A DNA stretch of 64,000 bases, from assembly GCF_014773545.1 (NCBI RefSeq), contig NZ_SDDV01000002.1, forward strand, positions 186,001 through 250,000, given 5' to 3'. Shown piece by piece: positions 21,282 to 31,525 of the stretch (positions are counted from its first letter, which is position 1; the number at the start of each line of letters is the position of its first letter). Both the position numbers and the translations under genes were made by a program. This DNA comes from Hydrogenophaga sp. (GTDB taxonomy: Bacteria; Pseudomonadota; Gammaproteobacteria; Burkholderiales; Burkholderiaceae_C). Under the pieces are notes generated by a model. The model saw nothing but the letters and a program-made list of their open reading frames with translations. It had not been told where the DNA came from and made no database searches.

Positions 21282-21533
21282 AGGCTCCCTTCGACAGGCT
21301 CCCTTCGACAGGCTCCCTTCGACAGGCTCAGGACAGGCCCTTCGACAGGCTCAGGACAGGCCCTTCGACAAGCTCAGGGCGAGCGGTTGGTCAGAGCAAC
21401 TCTCGTTCCCGTTCGGACTGAGCCTGTCGAAGTCCAGATCGCACGCGCCTCCCTTCGACAAGCTCAGGGCGAACGGTTTGCTCAGGGCGAGCGGTTTGCT
21501 CAGGGCGAGCGGTTTGCTCAGGGCGAGCGGTTG
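21282..21533. repeat. Mosaic tandem/inverted repeat island (TTCGACAAGCTCAGGGCGAACGG family)
   Basis: 3x14 bp AGGCTCCCTTCGAC (21282-21323); 2x23 bp AGGCTCAGGACAGGCCCTTCGAC (21324-21369); inverted arms 21363-21386 and 21409-21432; 4x18 bp GCTCAGGGCGAGCGGTTT (21462-21533). Confidence 0.93.
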
Positions 21534-21597
21534 GGTTGAGGCGAGCCCGGATTGCTGGCGATAATGTGGCCACTCACAACCCAAGGACGCCGGCCCC

Positions 21598-23451
21598 ATG
21601 TTTCCCCAGCGACTCGACTCCAGCGTGGCCTACGACATTGCCAAGGCCATGATGGACGGATTCAACCGCCACTACCGCTTGTTTCGCAGCGAATCGGCGC
21701 GCGCCAAACACCGCTTCGAGACCTGCGACTGGCGCGGCCAGCAGCGCGCGCAGCGCGAGCGCATCGAGTTCTACGACCTGCGCGTCAACGAATGCGTGCT
21801 GCGGCTGATGAAAGAATTTCACGCCGAACGCCAGCCGATGGAGGTTTGGGAGCAGGTCAAGCTGCACTACATCGGCCTGCTGGTCAACCACCACCAGCCC
21901 GAGCTGGCCGAGACCTTCTTTAACTCGGTCAGTACCAAAATTCTGCAGCGCGCCTACTTCCAGAACGACTTCATTTTCGTGCGTCCGGCGGTCTCGACCG
22001 AGTACATCGAAAACGAGGAGCCCCAAGCCAGGCCGACCTACCGCTGTTATTACCCGACGGCGCAGAACATGCAGGCCGAGGTGCTGCGCATGATTGCCGA
22101 CTTTGACCTGCGCGTGCCGTTTGAAGACCAAGAGCGCGACGCCGCCTTGGTGCTGGCGGCCATGAAGCTGCACTTTGACCACGTCAAGCTGCGCGCCAAT
22201 TTTCAGTTTCAGGTGCTCTCCGGTTTGTTTTTACGCAACAAGGGCGCCTACGTGGTCGGCAAGATCATCAACGGATTCCAGGAGGTGCCGTTCGCGCTGC
22301 CGATTCTGCATCACGACAATGGCCGCCTGGTGGTCGACGCTGCGCTGTTCGGCGAAGACGATTTGCTGATTCTGTTCAGCTTTGCGCGCGCCTACTTCAT
22401 GGTCGACATGGAGATTCCGAGCGCCTACGTGCAGTTCTTGCGCAGCATGATGCCGAGAAAGCCGCGCGCCGAGTTTTACAACGCGCTCGGTCTGGCCAAA
22501 CAGGGCAAGACGCTGTTTTACCGCGACTTTCTGTTTCACCTGCGGCATTCAACCGACAAATTCCGCATCGCGCCCGGCATCAAGGGCATGGTCATGCTGG
22601 TGTTTGATCTGCCGAGCTTTCCGTTCGTCTTCAAGCTCATCAAGGACTACTACCCGCCGCAAAAAGACACCACGCGCGAGCAGATTCGCGGCAAATACCA
22701 GTTGGTCAAGCAGCACGACCGGGCTGGCCGCATGGCCGATACGCTGGAATTTTCCGACGTGGGTTTTCCGCGCGTGCGTTTCACCGACGAGCTGATCGCC
22801 GAAATTCAGAAGTTTGCCCCCAGCCTGCTGGAGATCAGCGACCGTGACGGCGATGGCAACACCGAAGTGATTTTGAAACACGTCTACATCGAGCGGCGCA
22901 TGATCCCGCTCAACATCTACCTGCAAGAAGCGTTCGACACGCTGTATGCCGCGCACAGCGTGTCCGATTTGGCGCTCAGCACCGCGCGCGCCCAACTCGC
23001 GCGCGCGGTGTTCGAATACGGCAACGCCATCAAGGACTTGGTGGCGGCCAATATCTTTCCCGGCGACATGCTGTGGAAGAACTTTGGCATCACGCGCCAC
23101 GGCAAGGTGGTGTTTTACGACTACGACGAAATCGAGTACATCACCGATTGCAACTTCCGCCGCGTGCCCGTGCCGCGCAACGAGGAAGACGAGATGTCGG
23201 GCGAGGTCTGGTACAGCGTCGGCAAGCACGACGTGTTTCCGCAAACCTTTGGCCCCTTCTTGCTGTCCAACCCGCTGGTGCGCGATGAATTCATGAAGCA
23301 CCATGCCGATTTGCTGGAGCCGGAGTTTTGGCAGTTGAACAAGGAACGCATTGCCGCGGGTCACGTGCACGACGTGTTTCCATATGAACGCGAGCGGCGT
23401 TTTGCGCACCGCATCGCGCAGAGCGCCGACGCACTCGGTGGCCATGCTTGA
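21598..23451 (+). CDS. aceK: Isocitrate dehydrogenase kinase/phosphatase
   Basis: Whole-length AceK features: [19 protein letters not shown]-like N-terminus, [69 protein letters not shown]. Confidence 0.97.
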   Translation: MFPQRLDSSVAYDIAKAMMDGFNRHYRLFRSESARAKHRFETCDWRGQQRAQRERIEFYDLRVNECVLRLMKEFHAERQPMEVWEQVKLHYIGLLVNHHQPELAETFFNSVSTKILQRAYFQNDFIFVRPAVSTEYIENEEPQARPTYRCYYPTAQNMQAEVLRMIADFDLRVPFEDQERDAALVLAAMKLHFDHVKLRANFQFQVLSGLFLRNKGAYVVGKIINGFQEVPFALPILHHDNGRLVVDAALFGEDDLLILFSFARAYFMVDMEIPSAYVQFLRSMMPRKPRAEFYNALGLAKQGKTLFYRDFLFHLRHSTDKFRIAPGIKGMVMLVFDLPSFPFVFKLIKDYYPPQKDTTREQIRGKYQLVKQHDRAGRMADTLEFSDVGFPRVRFTDELIAEIQKFAPSLLEISDRDGDGNTEVILKHVYIERRMIPLNIYLQEAFDTLYAAHSVSDLALSTARAQLARAVFEYGNAIKDLVAANIFPGDMLWKNFGITRHGKVVFYDYDEIEYITDCNFRRVPVPRNEEDEMSGEVWYSVGKHDVFPQTFGPFLLSNPLVRDEFMKHHADLLEPEFWQLNKERIAAGHVHDVFPYERERRFAHRIAQSADALGGHA

Positions 23452-23938
23452 ATTCTGGGCGCTGGCCAGCTACGTGGTGACCGCGCTCGGGCTGCCGGTG
23501 GCGATTGCCTTTTTCATCTGGGAGCAGCGCAAGCAGCGCGACAACGAGGAGGAAGAGGCGTACCAATTGCTGTCGGACGCTTACATCGATTTCCTGCGCC
23601 TGGTGCTCGACAACCCGGACCTGCGCCTGCGCAGCAACGAACCCCTGCACAGCCCCAGCAGCGAGCAGCGCGAACGCATGCTGGTGATTTTTGACTTGCT
23701 GATTTCACTGTTTGAGCGCGCCTATCTGGTGGCCTACAAGCCGCGCATGAGCGAAACCGAGGCGCGGCGCTGGAACAGTTGGGACGACTACATGCGCGAA
23801 TGGTGCCGCCGCGATGACTTCCACGCTGCGCTGCCCCAGTTGCTGCGCGGTGAAGACCCCGACTTTCAGGCCTATATTCGGCACATCGCACAGCACGAAC
23901 GCGCGACGGCCGCAGGCGGTGCCGATACGGCAAGATGA
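23444..23938 (+). CDS. Hypothetical membrane protein overlapping the aceK 3' end
   Basis: [62 protein letters not shown]; one TM plus cytoplasmic domain. Confidence 0.75.
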   Translation: MLEFWALASYVVTALGLPVAIAFFIWEQRKQRDNEEEEAYQLLSDAYIDFLRLVLDNPDLRLRSNEPLHSPSSEQRERMLVIFDLLISLFERAYLVAYKPRMSETEARRWNSWDDYMREWCRRDDFHAALPQLLRGEDPDFQAYIRHIAQHERATAAGGADTAR

Positions 23939-23984
23939 AGCTGGGGCCATCAATCAATATTCACTGACTCTCAGGAGACTCGCC

Positions 23985-25175
23985 ATGCTCAATCGGTCTG
24001 ATCCGGTCGTCGTCGTCGGCGCCGCCCGCACCCCCATGGGATCATTCCAGGGCGATTTCGCCGCCCTGTCCGCGCACGACCTCGGCGGCGTGGCGATCCG
24101 GGCCGCGGTCGAGCGCAGCGGCGTCGACGCCGCGCTGATCGACGAGGTGCTGCTGGGCAACTGCTTGCTGGCTGGCCAGGGCCAGGCGCCGGCTCGCCAG
24201 GCCGCGCTCAAAGCCGGGCTGCCCTTGTCGGCCGGCGCGGTCACGCTGTCCAAAATGTGCGGCTCGGGCATGAAGGCCGCCATGCTGGCGCACGACATGC
24301 TGCTGGCTGGCAGCGCCCGTGTGCTGGTGGCCGGCGGCATGGAGAGCATGAGCAACGCACCCTACCTGATGCTCAAGGGCCGCGGCGGCTATCGCATGGG
24401 ACACGACAAAATTTACGACCACATGATGCTTGATGGCCTGGAAGACGCTTACGAGCCGGGCCGCTCGATGGGTACTTTTGGCGAAGACTGCGCCGCCCAG
24501 TACGGCTTTACGCGCGAGCAGCAAGATGCGTTTGCCCTTGCATCGGTAACACGCGCCAGGGCAGCTATCGACAGCGGCGCGTTTTCCCAGGAGATCGCGC
24601 CGGTGGCGGTGCAAGAGCGCAGCGGCGAGCGCTTGATCGGCGTCGACGAAGGCCCGGGCAAGGCCAGACTCGACCAGATCGGTTTGCTCAAGCCGGCGTT
24701 CAAAAAGGACGGCACCATCACCGCGGCTTCGTCGTCGTCGATCAACGACGGCGCGGCCGCGCTGCTGCTGATGCGCCAGTCGAGCGCGCAGGCGCAGGGC
24801 CTGACAGCACTGGCGCGCATCGTCGCACATGCAACGCATGCCCAGCACCCCAGCCGCTTTACCACCGCGCCGGTGGGCGCGACGCAAAAGTTGCTGGAAA
24901 AAACCGGCTGGGCCACGGGTGATGTCGATCTGTGGGAGATCAACGAAGCCTTTGCCGTGGTGCCGATGGCGCTGATGACCGAGCTGTCGATCCCGCACGA
25001 GCGGGTCAACGTCAATGGGGGTGCCTGCGCGCTCGGGCATCCGATTGGCGCCAGCGGCGCGCGCATTCTGGTCACATTGCTGCACGCGCTGCGCGCGCGC
25101 GGCCTGGCGCGTGGCGTGGCCGCGCTGTGCATTGGCGGCGGCGAAGCCACCGCGCTGGCGCTGGAGCTGCTCTGA
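23985..25175 (+). CDS. Acetyl-CoA C-acyltransferase (thiolase family)
   Basis: VGAARTPMGSFQGDFA, LSKMCGSGMKAAMLAHD active Cys, NVNGGACALGHPIGASGARI, LCIGGGEA. Confidence 0.96.
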   Translation: MLNRSDPVVVVGAARTPMGSFQGDFAALSAHDLGGVAIRAAVERSGVDAALIDEVLLGNCLLAGQGQAPARQAALKAGLPLSAGAVTLSKMCGSGMKAAMLAHDMLLAGSARVLVAGGMESMSNAPYLMLKGRGGYRMGHDKIYDHMMLDGLEDAYEPGRSMGTFGEDCAAQYGFTREQQDAFALASVTRARAAIDSGAFSQEIAPVAVQERSGERLIGVDEGPGKARLDQIGLLKPAFKKDGTITAASSSSINDGAAALLLMRQSSAQAQGLTALARIVAHATHAQHPSRFTTAPVGATQKLLEKTGWATGDVDLWEINEAFAVVPMALMTELSIPHERVNVNGGACALGHPIGASGARILVTLLHALRARGLARGVAALCIGGGEATALALELL

Positions 25176-25320
25176 CCGTGTTGTTCAACCCAGATCGTGC
25201 GCGTCTGCCAGCTTTGCGAGGGCAGCTCCGAGGTGCAGAAAATCATCATCCGGCGCGCCCTGGCTTGAGCGCTGCGTGCGGCGGCGCCGGGCCGAGCGCG
25301 CAGGCGTAAGATCGCCGGTC

Positions 25321-26712
25321 ATGAAAATCATCATTCTGGGGGCTGGTCGCGTCGGCGAGAGCGTGGCCGAGAGTCTGCTGTCGGAGCAGAACGACATCAC
25401 CATCATCGACCAGGACCCGGAGCGTGTTCGCCTGCTGCAAGAGCGGCTCGATCTGCGCTGTGTGGTCGGCAACGGCATCCAGCCATCGGTGCTGCGCGAG
25501 GCCGGCGCCAAAGACGCCGACATGGTGATTGCCTGCGCCGCCAGCGACGAATCGAATCTGGTCATTTGCAAGGTGGCGCACGACATCTTCAACGTCCCCA
25601 GCACCATTGCGCGGCTGCGCTCGCCCGAGTTCAAAGAGGGCGACGAGTTGTTGGGCAAGAACGGCTTTGCGGTCGATCACGTGATCTGCCCGGAAGAATC
25701 GGTCACGCGCCACATTCACCAGCTCATCAGCTACCCGGAAGCGCTGCAGGTGCTGGAGTTTGCCGAAGGACGCGCCGCCCTGATCGCCATGCGTGCCGTC
25801 TACGGCGGGCCGCTGGTGGGTCACACCATTGGCGAATTCCGCGAGCGCTTTCCGCACGCCGAAATGCGGGTGGTGGCGCTGTACCGGCTCGACACCGAGA
25901 TGGAGGCCACCCGCCAGACCCGCATTCTGGCCGGCGACGAGGTGTTCGTGCTGGCCGATGTGCAAAAAATCCGCTACGTGCTGGGGGCGATCCACAACAT
26001 CGACAAACCGGTGCAGCGCCTGATGATTGCCGGCGGCGGCAAGGTCGGCCTGCGGCTGGCGCGCAGCCTGGTCGGGCAGTGCGCGGTCAAGATCATCGAG
26101 CAGGACAAAAAACGTTGCGAGTACCTGGCCAGTCAGTTGCCGTCGGACATGCTGGTGCTGCACGGCGACGGTGCCGACGAAGATTTGCTGCTGGAGGAAA
26201 ACGTCGGCCAGATGGACTTGTTTCTGGCGCTGACCAATGACGACGAGGACAACATCATGTCGTCCATGCTGGCCAAGCGCCTGGGCGCCGGGCGTGTGAT
26301 GGCGCTGATCAACCGCCGCGCCTACGCCGACATGATGCAGGGCAGCGCGATCGACATCGCCATTTCGCCGGCGCAAACCGTCATCGGCGAGTTGCTGACG
26401 CATTTGCGGCGCGGCGACGTGGTGGCGGTGCACAGCCTGCGCCGCGGCGCAGCCGAGGCGCTGGAAGGCATTGCACGCGGCGACGTCAAAACCAGCAAGC
26501 TGGTGGGGCGGCGGGTCGAGCAGATCAAGCTGCCGCAGGGCGCGCGCATTGGCGCCATCGTGCGCGGCGAGGGCCGCAGCGCCGAAGTCCTGATGCCGCA
26601 CCACGATACGCTGATCAAGGTCGATGATCGCGTCATCATCTTCATTCCCAACAAGCGCCTGGTGCGCGAGGTGGAAAAGCTGTTTCAGGTCGGTGCGACC
26701 TTTTTTGGTTGA
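25321..26712 (+). CDS. trkA: Trk system potassium transporter TrkA
   Basis: Two RCK/TrkA-N domains: KIIILGAGRVGESVAESL and RLMIAGGGKVGLRLARSL. Confidence 0.96.
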   Translation: MKIIILGAGRVGESVAESLLSEQNDITIIDQDPERVRLLQERLDLRCVVGNGIQPSVLREAGAKDADMVIACAASDESNLVICKVAHDIFNVPSTIARLRSPEFKEGDELLGKNGFAVDHVICPEESVTRHIHQLISYPEALQVLEFAEGRAALIAMRAVYGGPLVGHTIGEFRERFPHAEMRVVALYRLDTEMEATRQTRILAGDEVFVLADVQKIRYVLGAIHNIDKPVQRLMIAGGGKVGLRLARSLVGQCAVKIIEQDKKRCEYLASQLPSDMLVLHGDGADEDLLLEENVGQMDLFLALTNDDEDNIMSSMLAKRLGAGRVMALINRRAYADMMQGSAIDIAISPAQTVIGELLTHLRRGDVVAVHSLRRGAAEALEGIARGDVKTSKLVGRRVEQIKLPQGARIGAIVRGEGRSAEVLMPHHDTLIKVDDRVIIFIPNKRLVREVEKLFQVGATFFG

Positions 26713-26750
26713 TTGTCCGGTTGATCCATCGCCTTGGCGCTGAAATTTTC

Positions 26751-28211
26751 ATGCTGACCCTGTTGCCGGTTCTGAACGTTTTTTCGCGCATCCTGCTGGC
26801 CTTTGCCTTTGCCTTTTTGGTGCCGCTGGCCTGGGCCTGGGGCGCCGACCACGAGTATTTGCGTCTCATCTGGGGGGGCGCGTTCGTTTTGGCGGCCGTC
26901 AGCGGGCTGGTGCTGCTGGCCGCCACCCGCCGCTACCAGCGCGAGTTGCAGGCGCGCGACGGCTTCTTGCTGGTCAACCTGGTCTGGACCGTGCTGCCGG
27001 CCTACGCCGCCGTGCCCCTGATGTTCAGCGTGCCCGACATCAGTTGGACCGTGGCCTACTTCGAGTCCATGAGCGCGCTCACCGCCACCGGCGCCACCGC
27101 CTTGTCCGGTCTGGATTATTTGCCGCTGTCGGTCAACATCTGGCGCTGTTTTTTGCAACTGGTGGGCGGCCTGGGCATCATGCTGCTGGTGGTGGCGATA
27201 CTGCCCATGCTCGGTCTGGGCGGCGTGCAGCTTTATCGGGCCGAGACACCAGGCCCGATGAAAGATGCCAAGTTCACGCCGCGCATTGCCGAGACGGCGC
27301 GTGGTCTGTGGGTGGTTTACGCGGGCTTTTCGGTCGCTTGTCTGCTGGCTTACCGCTGGGCTGGCATGAGCTGGGCCGACGCCTTCATGCACATGTGCAC
27401 CACCATGGGTCTGGGCGGGTTTTCGCCTTACGACGCCAGCATTGGTCACTTCGAGTCGGCCCAGGTGGAACTGGTGGCGACCCTTTTCATGGTACTGGCG
27501 GGTGTCAGCTTCATGCGCTACTTCATCGTGCTGCGCAGCCGCTCGCTGGGCCCCCTGCTCAACGACCGCGAAATCCGCAGCTACGCGCTGGTGCTGCTGG
27601 TCGCCATTGTGCTGGTATCGGGCATGTTGGCCACACACGGCATTTACGACAGCTTTGCCGATGGTTTGCTCACCAGCGCCTTTCACGTCGTCTCCTTGGC
27701 CACCACCACCGGCTACTCGTCCACCGACTACGCCGCGTGGCCGGTATTTGCCCCGGTGCTGCTGATGTTTCTGGGCTGTTTCGTTTCCTGCGCCGGCTCC
27801 ACCGGCGGCGGCATCAAGATGGTGCGCATGGTGTTGTTGGTCAAGCAGGCGCGGCGCGAACTGGTGCGCATCGTCCATCCGCGCGTGGTCAATCCGGTCA
27901 CGCTGGGGGGCGGCGTGCTGCCGATGTCGGTCATGACCGCCACCTTTGGTTTCATGCTGATCTACGGTGCGGCCACCATGGGCCTGACCATGCTGCTGCT
28001 GTTCACCGGCTTGGACATCGTGACCGCTTTTTCGGCCGTGGTGGCCACGCTCAACAACATCGGCCCCGGCCTGGGTCTGGTGGGCCCGGCCAGTAACTAC
28101 GGCGTGCTGAGCCACTTTCAGCTCTGGGTGCTCAGCTTTGCCATGTTGCTCGGACGGCTGGAGCTGCTGGCGGTGCTGGTGCTGTTCACCACCCAGTTCT
28201 GGCGCCGCTGA
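26751..28211 (+). CDS. trkH: Trk potassium uptake protein TrkH family
   Basis: TATGATALSGLDYLPLSVNIWRCFLQLVGGLGIM and CAGSTGGGIKMVR filter regions; overlaps/abuts trkA. A TTG start at 26709 is possible. Confidence 0.95.
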   Translation: MLTLLPVLNVFSRILLAFAFAFLVPLAWAWGADHEYLRLIWGGAFVLAAVSGLVLLAATRRYQRELQARDGFLLVNLVWTVLPAYAAVPLMFSVPDISWTVAYFESMSALTATGATALSGLDYLPLSVNIWRCFLQLVGGLGIMLLVVAILPMLGLGGVQLYRAETPGPMKDAKFTPRIAETARGLWVVYAGFSVACLLAYRWAGMSWADAFMHMCTTMGLGGFSPYDASIGHFESAQVELVATLFMVLAGVSFMRYFIVLRSRSLGPLLNDREIRSYALVLLVAIVLVSGMLATHGIYDSFADGLLTSAFHVVSLATTTGYSSTDYAAWPVFAPVLLMFLGCFVSCAGSTGGGIKMVRMVLLVKQARRELVRIVHPRVVNPVTLGGGVLPMSVMTATFGFMLIYGAATMGLTMLLLFTGLDIVTAFSAVVATLNNIGPGLGLVGPASNYGVLSHFQLWVLSFAMLLGRLELLAVLVLFTTQFWRR

Positions 28212-28219
28212 TCCGGCGT

Positions 28220-28240
28220 AATTGGGGTCAGATTCCGATT
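28220..28240 (+). repeat. Dispersed GGGGTCAGATTCC-type repeat, copy A
   Basis: AATTGGGGTCAGATTCCGATT between convergent trkH and the Fe-S reductase gene; related copies at 44516-44534, 53122-53140 and 53166-53186. Confidence 0.75.
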
Positions 28241-29270
28241 ATTTCTGATCCGCCGCGCTGGTGAAGGCGTCGGCAAAGAAATCGTCTTTGGGCAGGCCGG
28301 CTTGGGCCACGAAGTCGGTGCGCGCCGAATCGACCACGATAGGCGCACCGCAGGCGTAGACCTGGTGGCCGCTGAGGTCGGGGAAGTCTTGCAGCACGGC
28401 GTGATGCACGAAGCCGCTGCGCCCGTCCCAGCCGTCCTCTGGCAGCGCGTCTGACACCACCGGTACGAATTTCAGGCTGGGCAGCAAGGCCTGCTGCTCG
28501 CGTACCCAGTCGCTCTGATACAGATCGGCCGGGCGGCGTGCGCCCCAGTACAGCGTCACCGGGCGGCGGCTGCCCAGGTGCAGCAGGTGCTGCACAATGG
28601 CCTTCATCGGTGCAAAACCGGTGCCAGAGGCGAGCAAAATCACTGGCTTGTCGCTGTCTTCGCGCAGAAAAAAACTGCCGTAAGGGCCTTCGATGCGAAG
28701 TATGTCTTTCTCTTTCAGCGCATTGAAGGCGTGCTCGGTAAACAGGCCGCCGGGCATGTGGCGCAGGTGCAGCTCGATGCTGGGTTGCAGCTCCTGGGTG
28801 TGCGGCGCGTTGGCGATCGAGTAGCTGCGACGCACACCGTCGCGCAGCAGAAAATCGACGTACTGGCCGGCCAGATACTGAAAGCGTTCGGCCGCCGGCA
28901 GTTGCAGGCGCAGCAGCAGCACGTCGCTGGCGGCGCGCTCGATCGCGCTCACGCGCACCGGCATTTTCTTGATCGGCAAGGCACCCGCCTGGCTGACCTG
29001 GCGTGCCTCGATCACCAGGTCGCTGTGCGCCAGCGCGCTGCAAGTCAGCACCCAGCCCTTGGCTTCTTCCTCGGCACTCAGCGCCTTGCTCTGGTGCGGG
29101 CCGTGCAGCACCCGGCCGCTGAGCAGCTTGCATTTGCATGAGCCACAGGCGCCGTCTTTGCAGCCGTAGGGCAGGCCGACGCCCTGGCGGATGCCGGCAG
29201 CGAGCAGGGTTTCTTCGGGCTCGGCGTTGAAGCTGCGCCCGCTGGGCAAGACGGTGATGGTGAATGTCAT
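28239..29270 (-). CDS. 2Fe-2S ferredoxin-NAD(P)H reductase (CDP-6-deoxy-delta-3,4-glucoseen reductase-like)
   Basis: PYGCKDGACGSCKCKLLSGRV Fe-S ligands; RSYSIANAPH FAD site; LLASGTGFAPMKAIVQHLL NAD site. Confidence 0.92.
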   Translation of the reverse strand: MTFTITVLPSGRSFNAEPEETLLAAGIRQGVGLPYGCKDGACGSCKCKLLSGRVLHGPHQSKALSAEEEAKGWVLTCSALAHSDLVIEARQVSQAGALPIKKMPVRVSAIERAASDVLLLRLQLPAAERFQYLAGQYVDFLLRDGVRRSYSIANAPHTQELQPSIELHLRHMPGGLFTEHAFNALKEKDILRIEGPYGSFFLREDSDKPVILLASGTGFAPMKAIVQHLLHLGSRRPVTLYWGARRPADLYQSDWVREQQALLPSLKFVPVVSDALPEDGWDGRSGFVHHAVLQDFPDLSGHQVYACGAPIVVDSARTDFVAQAGLPKDDFFADAFTSAADQK

Positions 29271-29320
29271 AATCAAAAAAACAGAAGCGCAGAAGTTGCA
29301 GGCTGTTAGGCTTGGTTGCA

Positions 29321-29380
29321 AGCGTTTGTCGAAGCGTTTGTCGAAGCGTTTGTCGAAGCGTTTGTCGAAGCGTTTGTCGA
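29321..29380. repeat. 5 x 12-bp perfect tandem repeat
   Basis: AGCGTTTGTCGA repeated five times exactly, between divergent genes (reductase start 29270, epimerase ATG 29403). Confidence 0.97.
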
Positions 29381-29402
29381 TTCTCTCAAATTAAAATTTC
29401 GC

Positions 29403-30338
29403 ATGAACCTGTTGGGTGCTTTGCCGGCCCGTTTCAGGCGTGAGCGGGTCTTGATCGTCGGTTGTGGTGACGTGGGTCTGCGTGCGGCGCGCTTGCTGGC
29501 GGGCGGGTCGCGCGTGCGCGTGCTGGCGCTTACATCGACCCCGCAGCGTGTGCCCGAGCTGCGTGCCCAGGGTGTGCTGCCGCTGCAGGGCAACCTGGAT
29601 CAGTCCCACAGCCTGCGTCGTCTGGCTGGTTTGGCCACGCGCGTGCTGCACCTGGCACCACCGCCGTCGTGCGGGGCGGCTGCTGCGCGAACCGATCCGC
29701 GCAGCCGCGCCCTGGTGCAGGCGCTGGTGCGGCGCACGCCAGCAGCCGCGCTGGTCTATGGATCGACCAGCGGGGTGTATGGCGACTGCCAAGGCCGCTG
29801 GGTAAGCGAAGTCACGGCGGCGCGGCCTGGCACGGCGCGCGCCTGGCGTCGGCTGGATGCGGAAATGGCGCTGCTGCGCCTGGGCCGGATCAGCGGCGTG
29901 CGCAGCACGGTGCTGCGCATTCCCGGCATTTACGCCCCCGACCGCGCAGGCGGCACGCCACGGCAGCGTCTGCTGCGCGGCACGCCGGTGCTGCGCGACG
30001 AAGACGACGTCTACACCAACCACATTCACGCTGATGACTTGGCGCGCGCCTGCGTGCTGGCGCTGTGGCGCGGCCGGGCCCAGCGCAAAATTAACGTGTG
30101 CGACGACACGCAACTCAAAATGGGCGACTATTTCGACTTCGCGGCCGATAGCTACGGCTTGGCGCGCGCGCCGCGCATCGAGCGCGCGGCGGCGGCGACG
30201 CAGTTGTCGGCGCTGCAACTGAGCTTCATGAGCGAGTCGCGCCGGCTGCACAACCGGCGCATGAAGCGCGAGCTGCGCCTGGTGTTGCGCTACCCCACCG
30301 TTGCCGATGGTTTATGTGCGGGTGCGTCGTCGGCCTGA
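29403..30338 (+). CDS. NAD-dependent epimerase/dehydratase family (SDR) protein
   Basis: RVLIVGCGDVGLRAARLLAGGSRVRVLALTS; VYGSTSGVYGDCQGRWVSE; YTNHIHADDLARAC. Confidence 0.88.
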   Translation: MNLLGALPARFRRERVLIVGCGDVGLRAARLLAGGSRVRVLALTSTPQRVPELRAQGVLPLQGNLDQSHSLRRLAGLATRVLHLAPPPSCGAAAARTDPRSRALVQALVRRTPAAALVYGSTSGVYGDCQGRWVSEVTAARPGTARAWRRLDAEMALLRLGRISGVRSTVLRIPGIYAPDRAGGTPRQRLLRGTPVLRDEDDVYTNHIHADDLARACVLALWRGRAQRKINVCDDTQLKMGDYFDFAADSYGLARAPRIERAAAATQLSALQLSFMSESRRLHNRRMKRELRLVLRYPTVADGLCAGASSA

Positions 30339-30359
30339 GGGGCTGAGCCGCCCGGCGTT

Positions 30360-31331
<972 letters not shown>

Positions 31332-31400
31332 GTCGGTCTTGAGCGGCAGGCTGGGTAGGCGGGGCTGGCATCGCGCGGCAGTTCGATCTGATGATCGGTC

Positions 31401-31487
31401 TGGTGCCCGGGGCCGGAATCGAACCGGCACGCCATCTCTGGCGGGGGATTTTGAGTCCCCTGCGTCTACCAATTTCACCACCCGGGC
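31401..31487 (-). tRNA. tRNA-Leu (anticodon CAA)
   Basis: Reverse complement GCCCGGGTGGTGAAATTGGTAGACGCAGGGGACTCAAAATCCCCCGCCAGAGATGGCGTGCCGGTTCGATTCCGGCCCCGGGCACCA; long variable arm, loop CTCAAAA, encoded CCA. Confidence 0.96.
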
Positions 31488-31525
31488 AGGGTCGGCAAGC
31501 GGCAAATTATGGCACAGTGTGGCCC

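Noticed and set aside
21282-21533. CRISPR array look-alike
   Set aside because: Repeats are directly adjacent with no unique spacers, with changing period and no cas genes.
21198-21599. Overlapping ORFs such as STGSGQALRQAQGERL and QPLALSKPLALSKPLALS
   Set aside because: They are translations of the tandem-repeat island in all frames, not proteins.
29306-29593. Minus-strand ORF with NASTNASTNAST repeat
   Set aside because: Mirror translation of the 12-bp tandem repeat running antisense into the epimerase gene.
31332-31505. N-terminal extension of the antiporter ORF (KLVDAGDSKSPARDGVPVRFRPRAP)
   Set aside because: It is the read-through translation of tRNA-Leu; the CDS starts at 31331.
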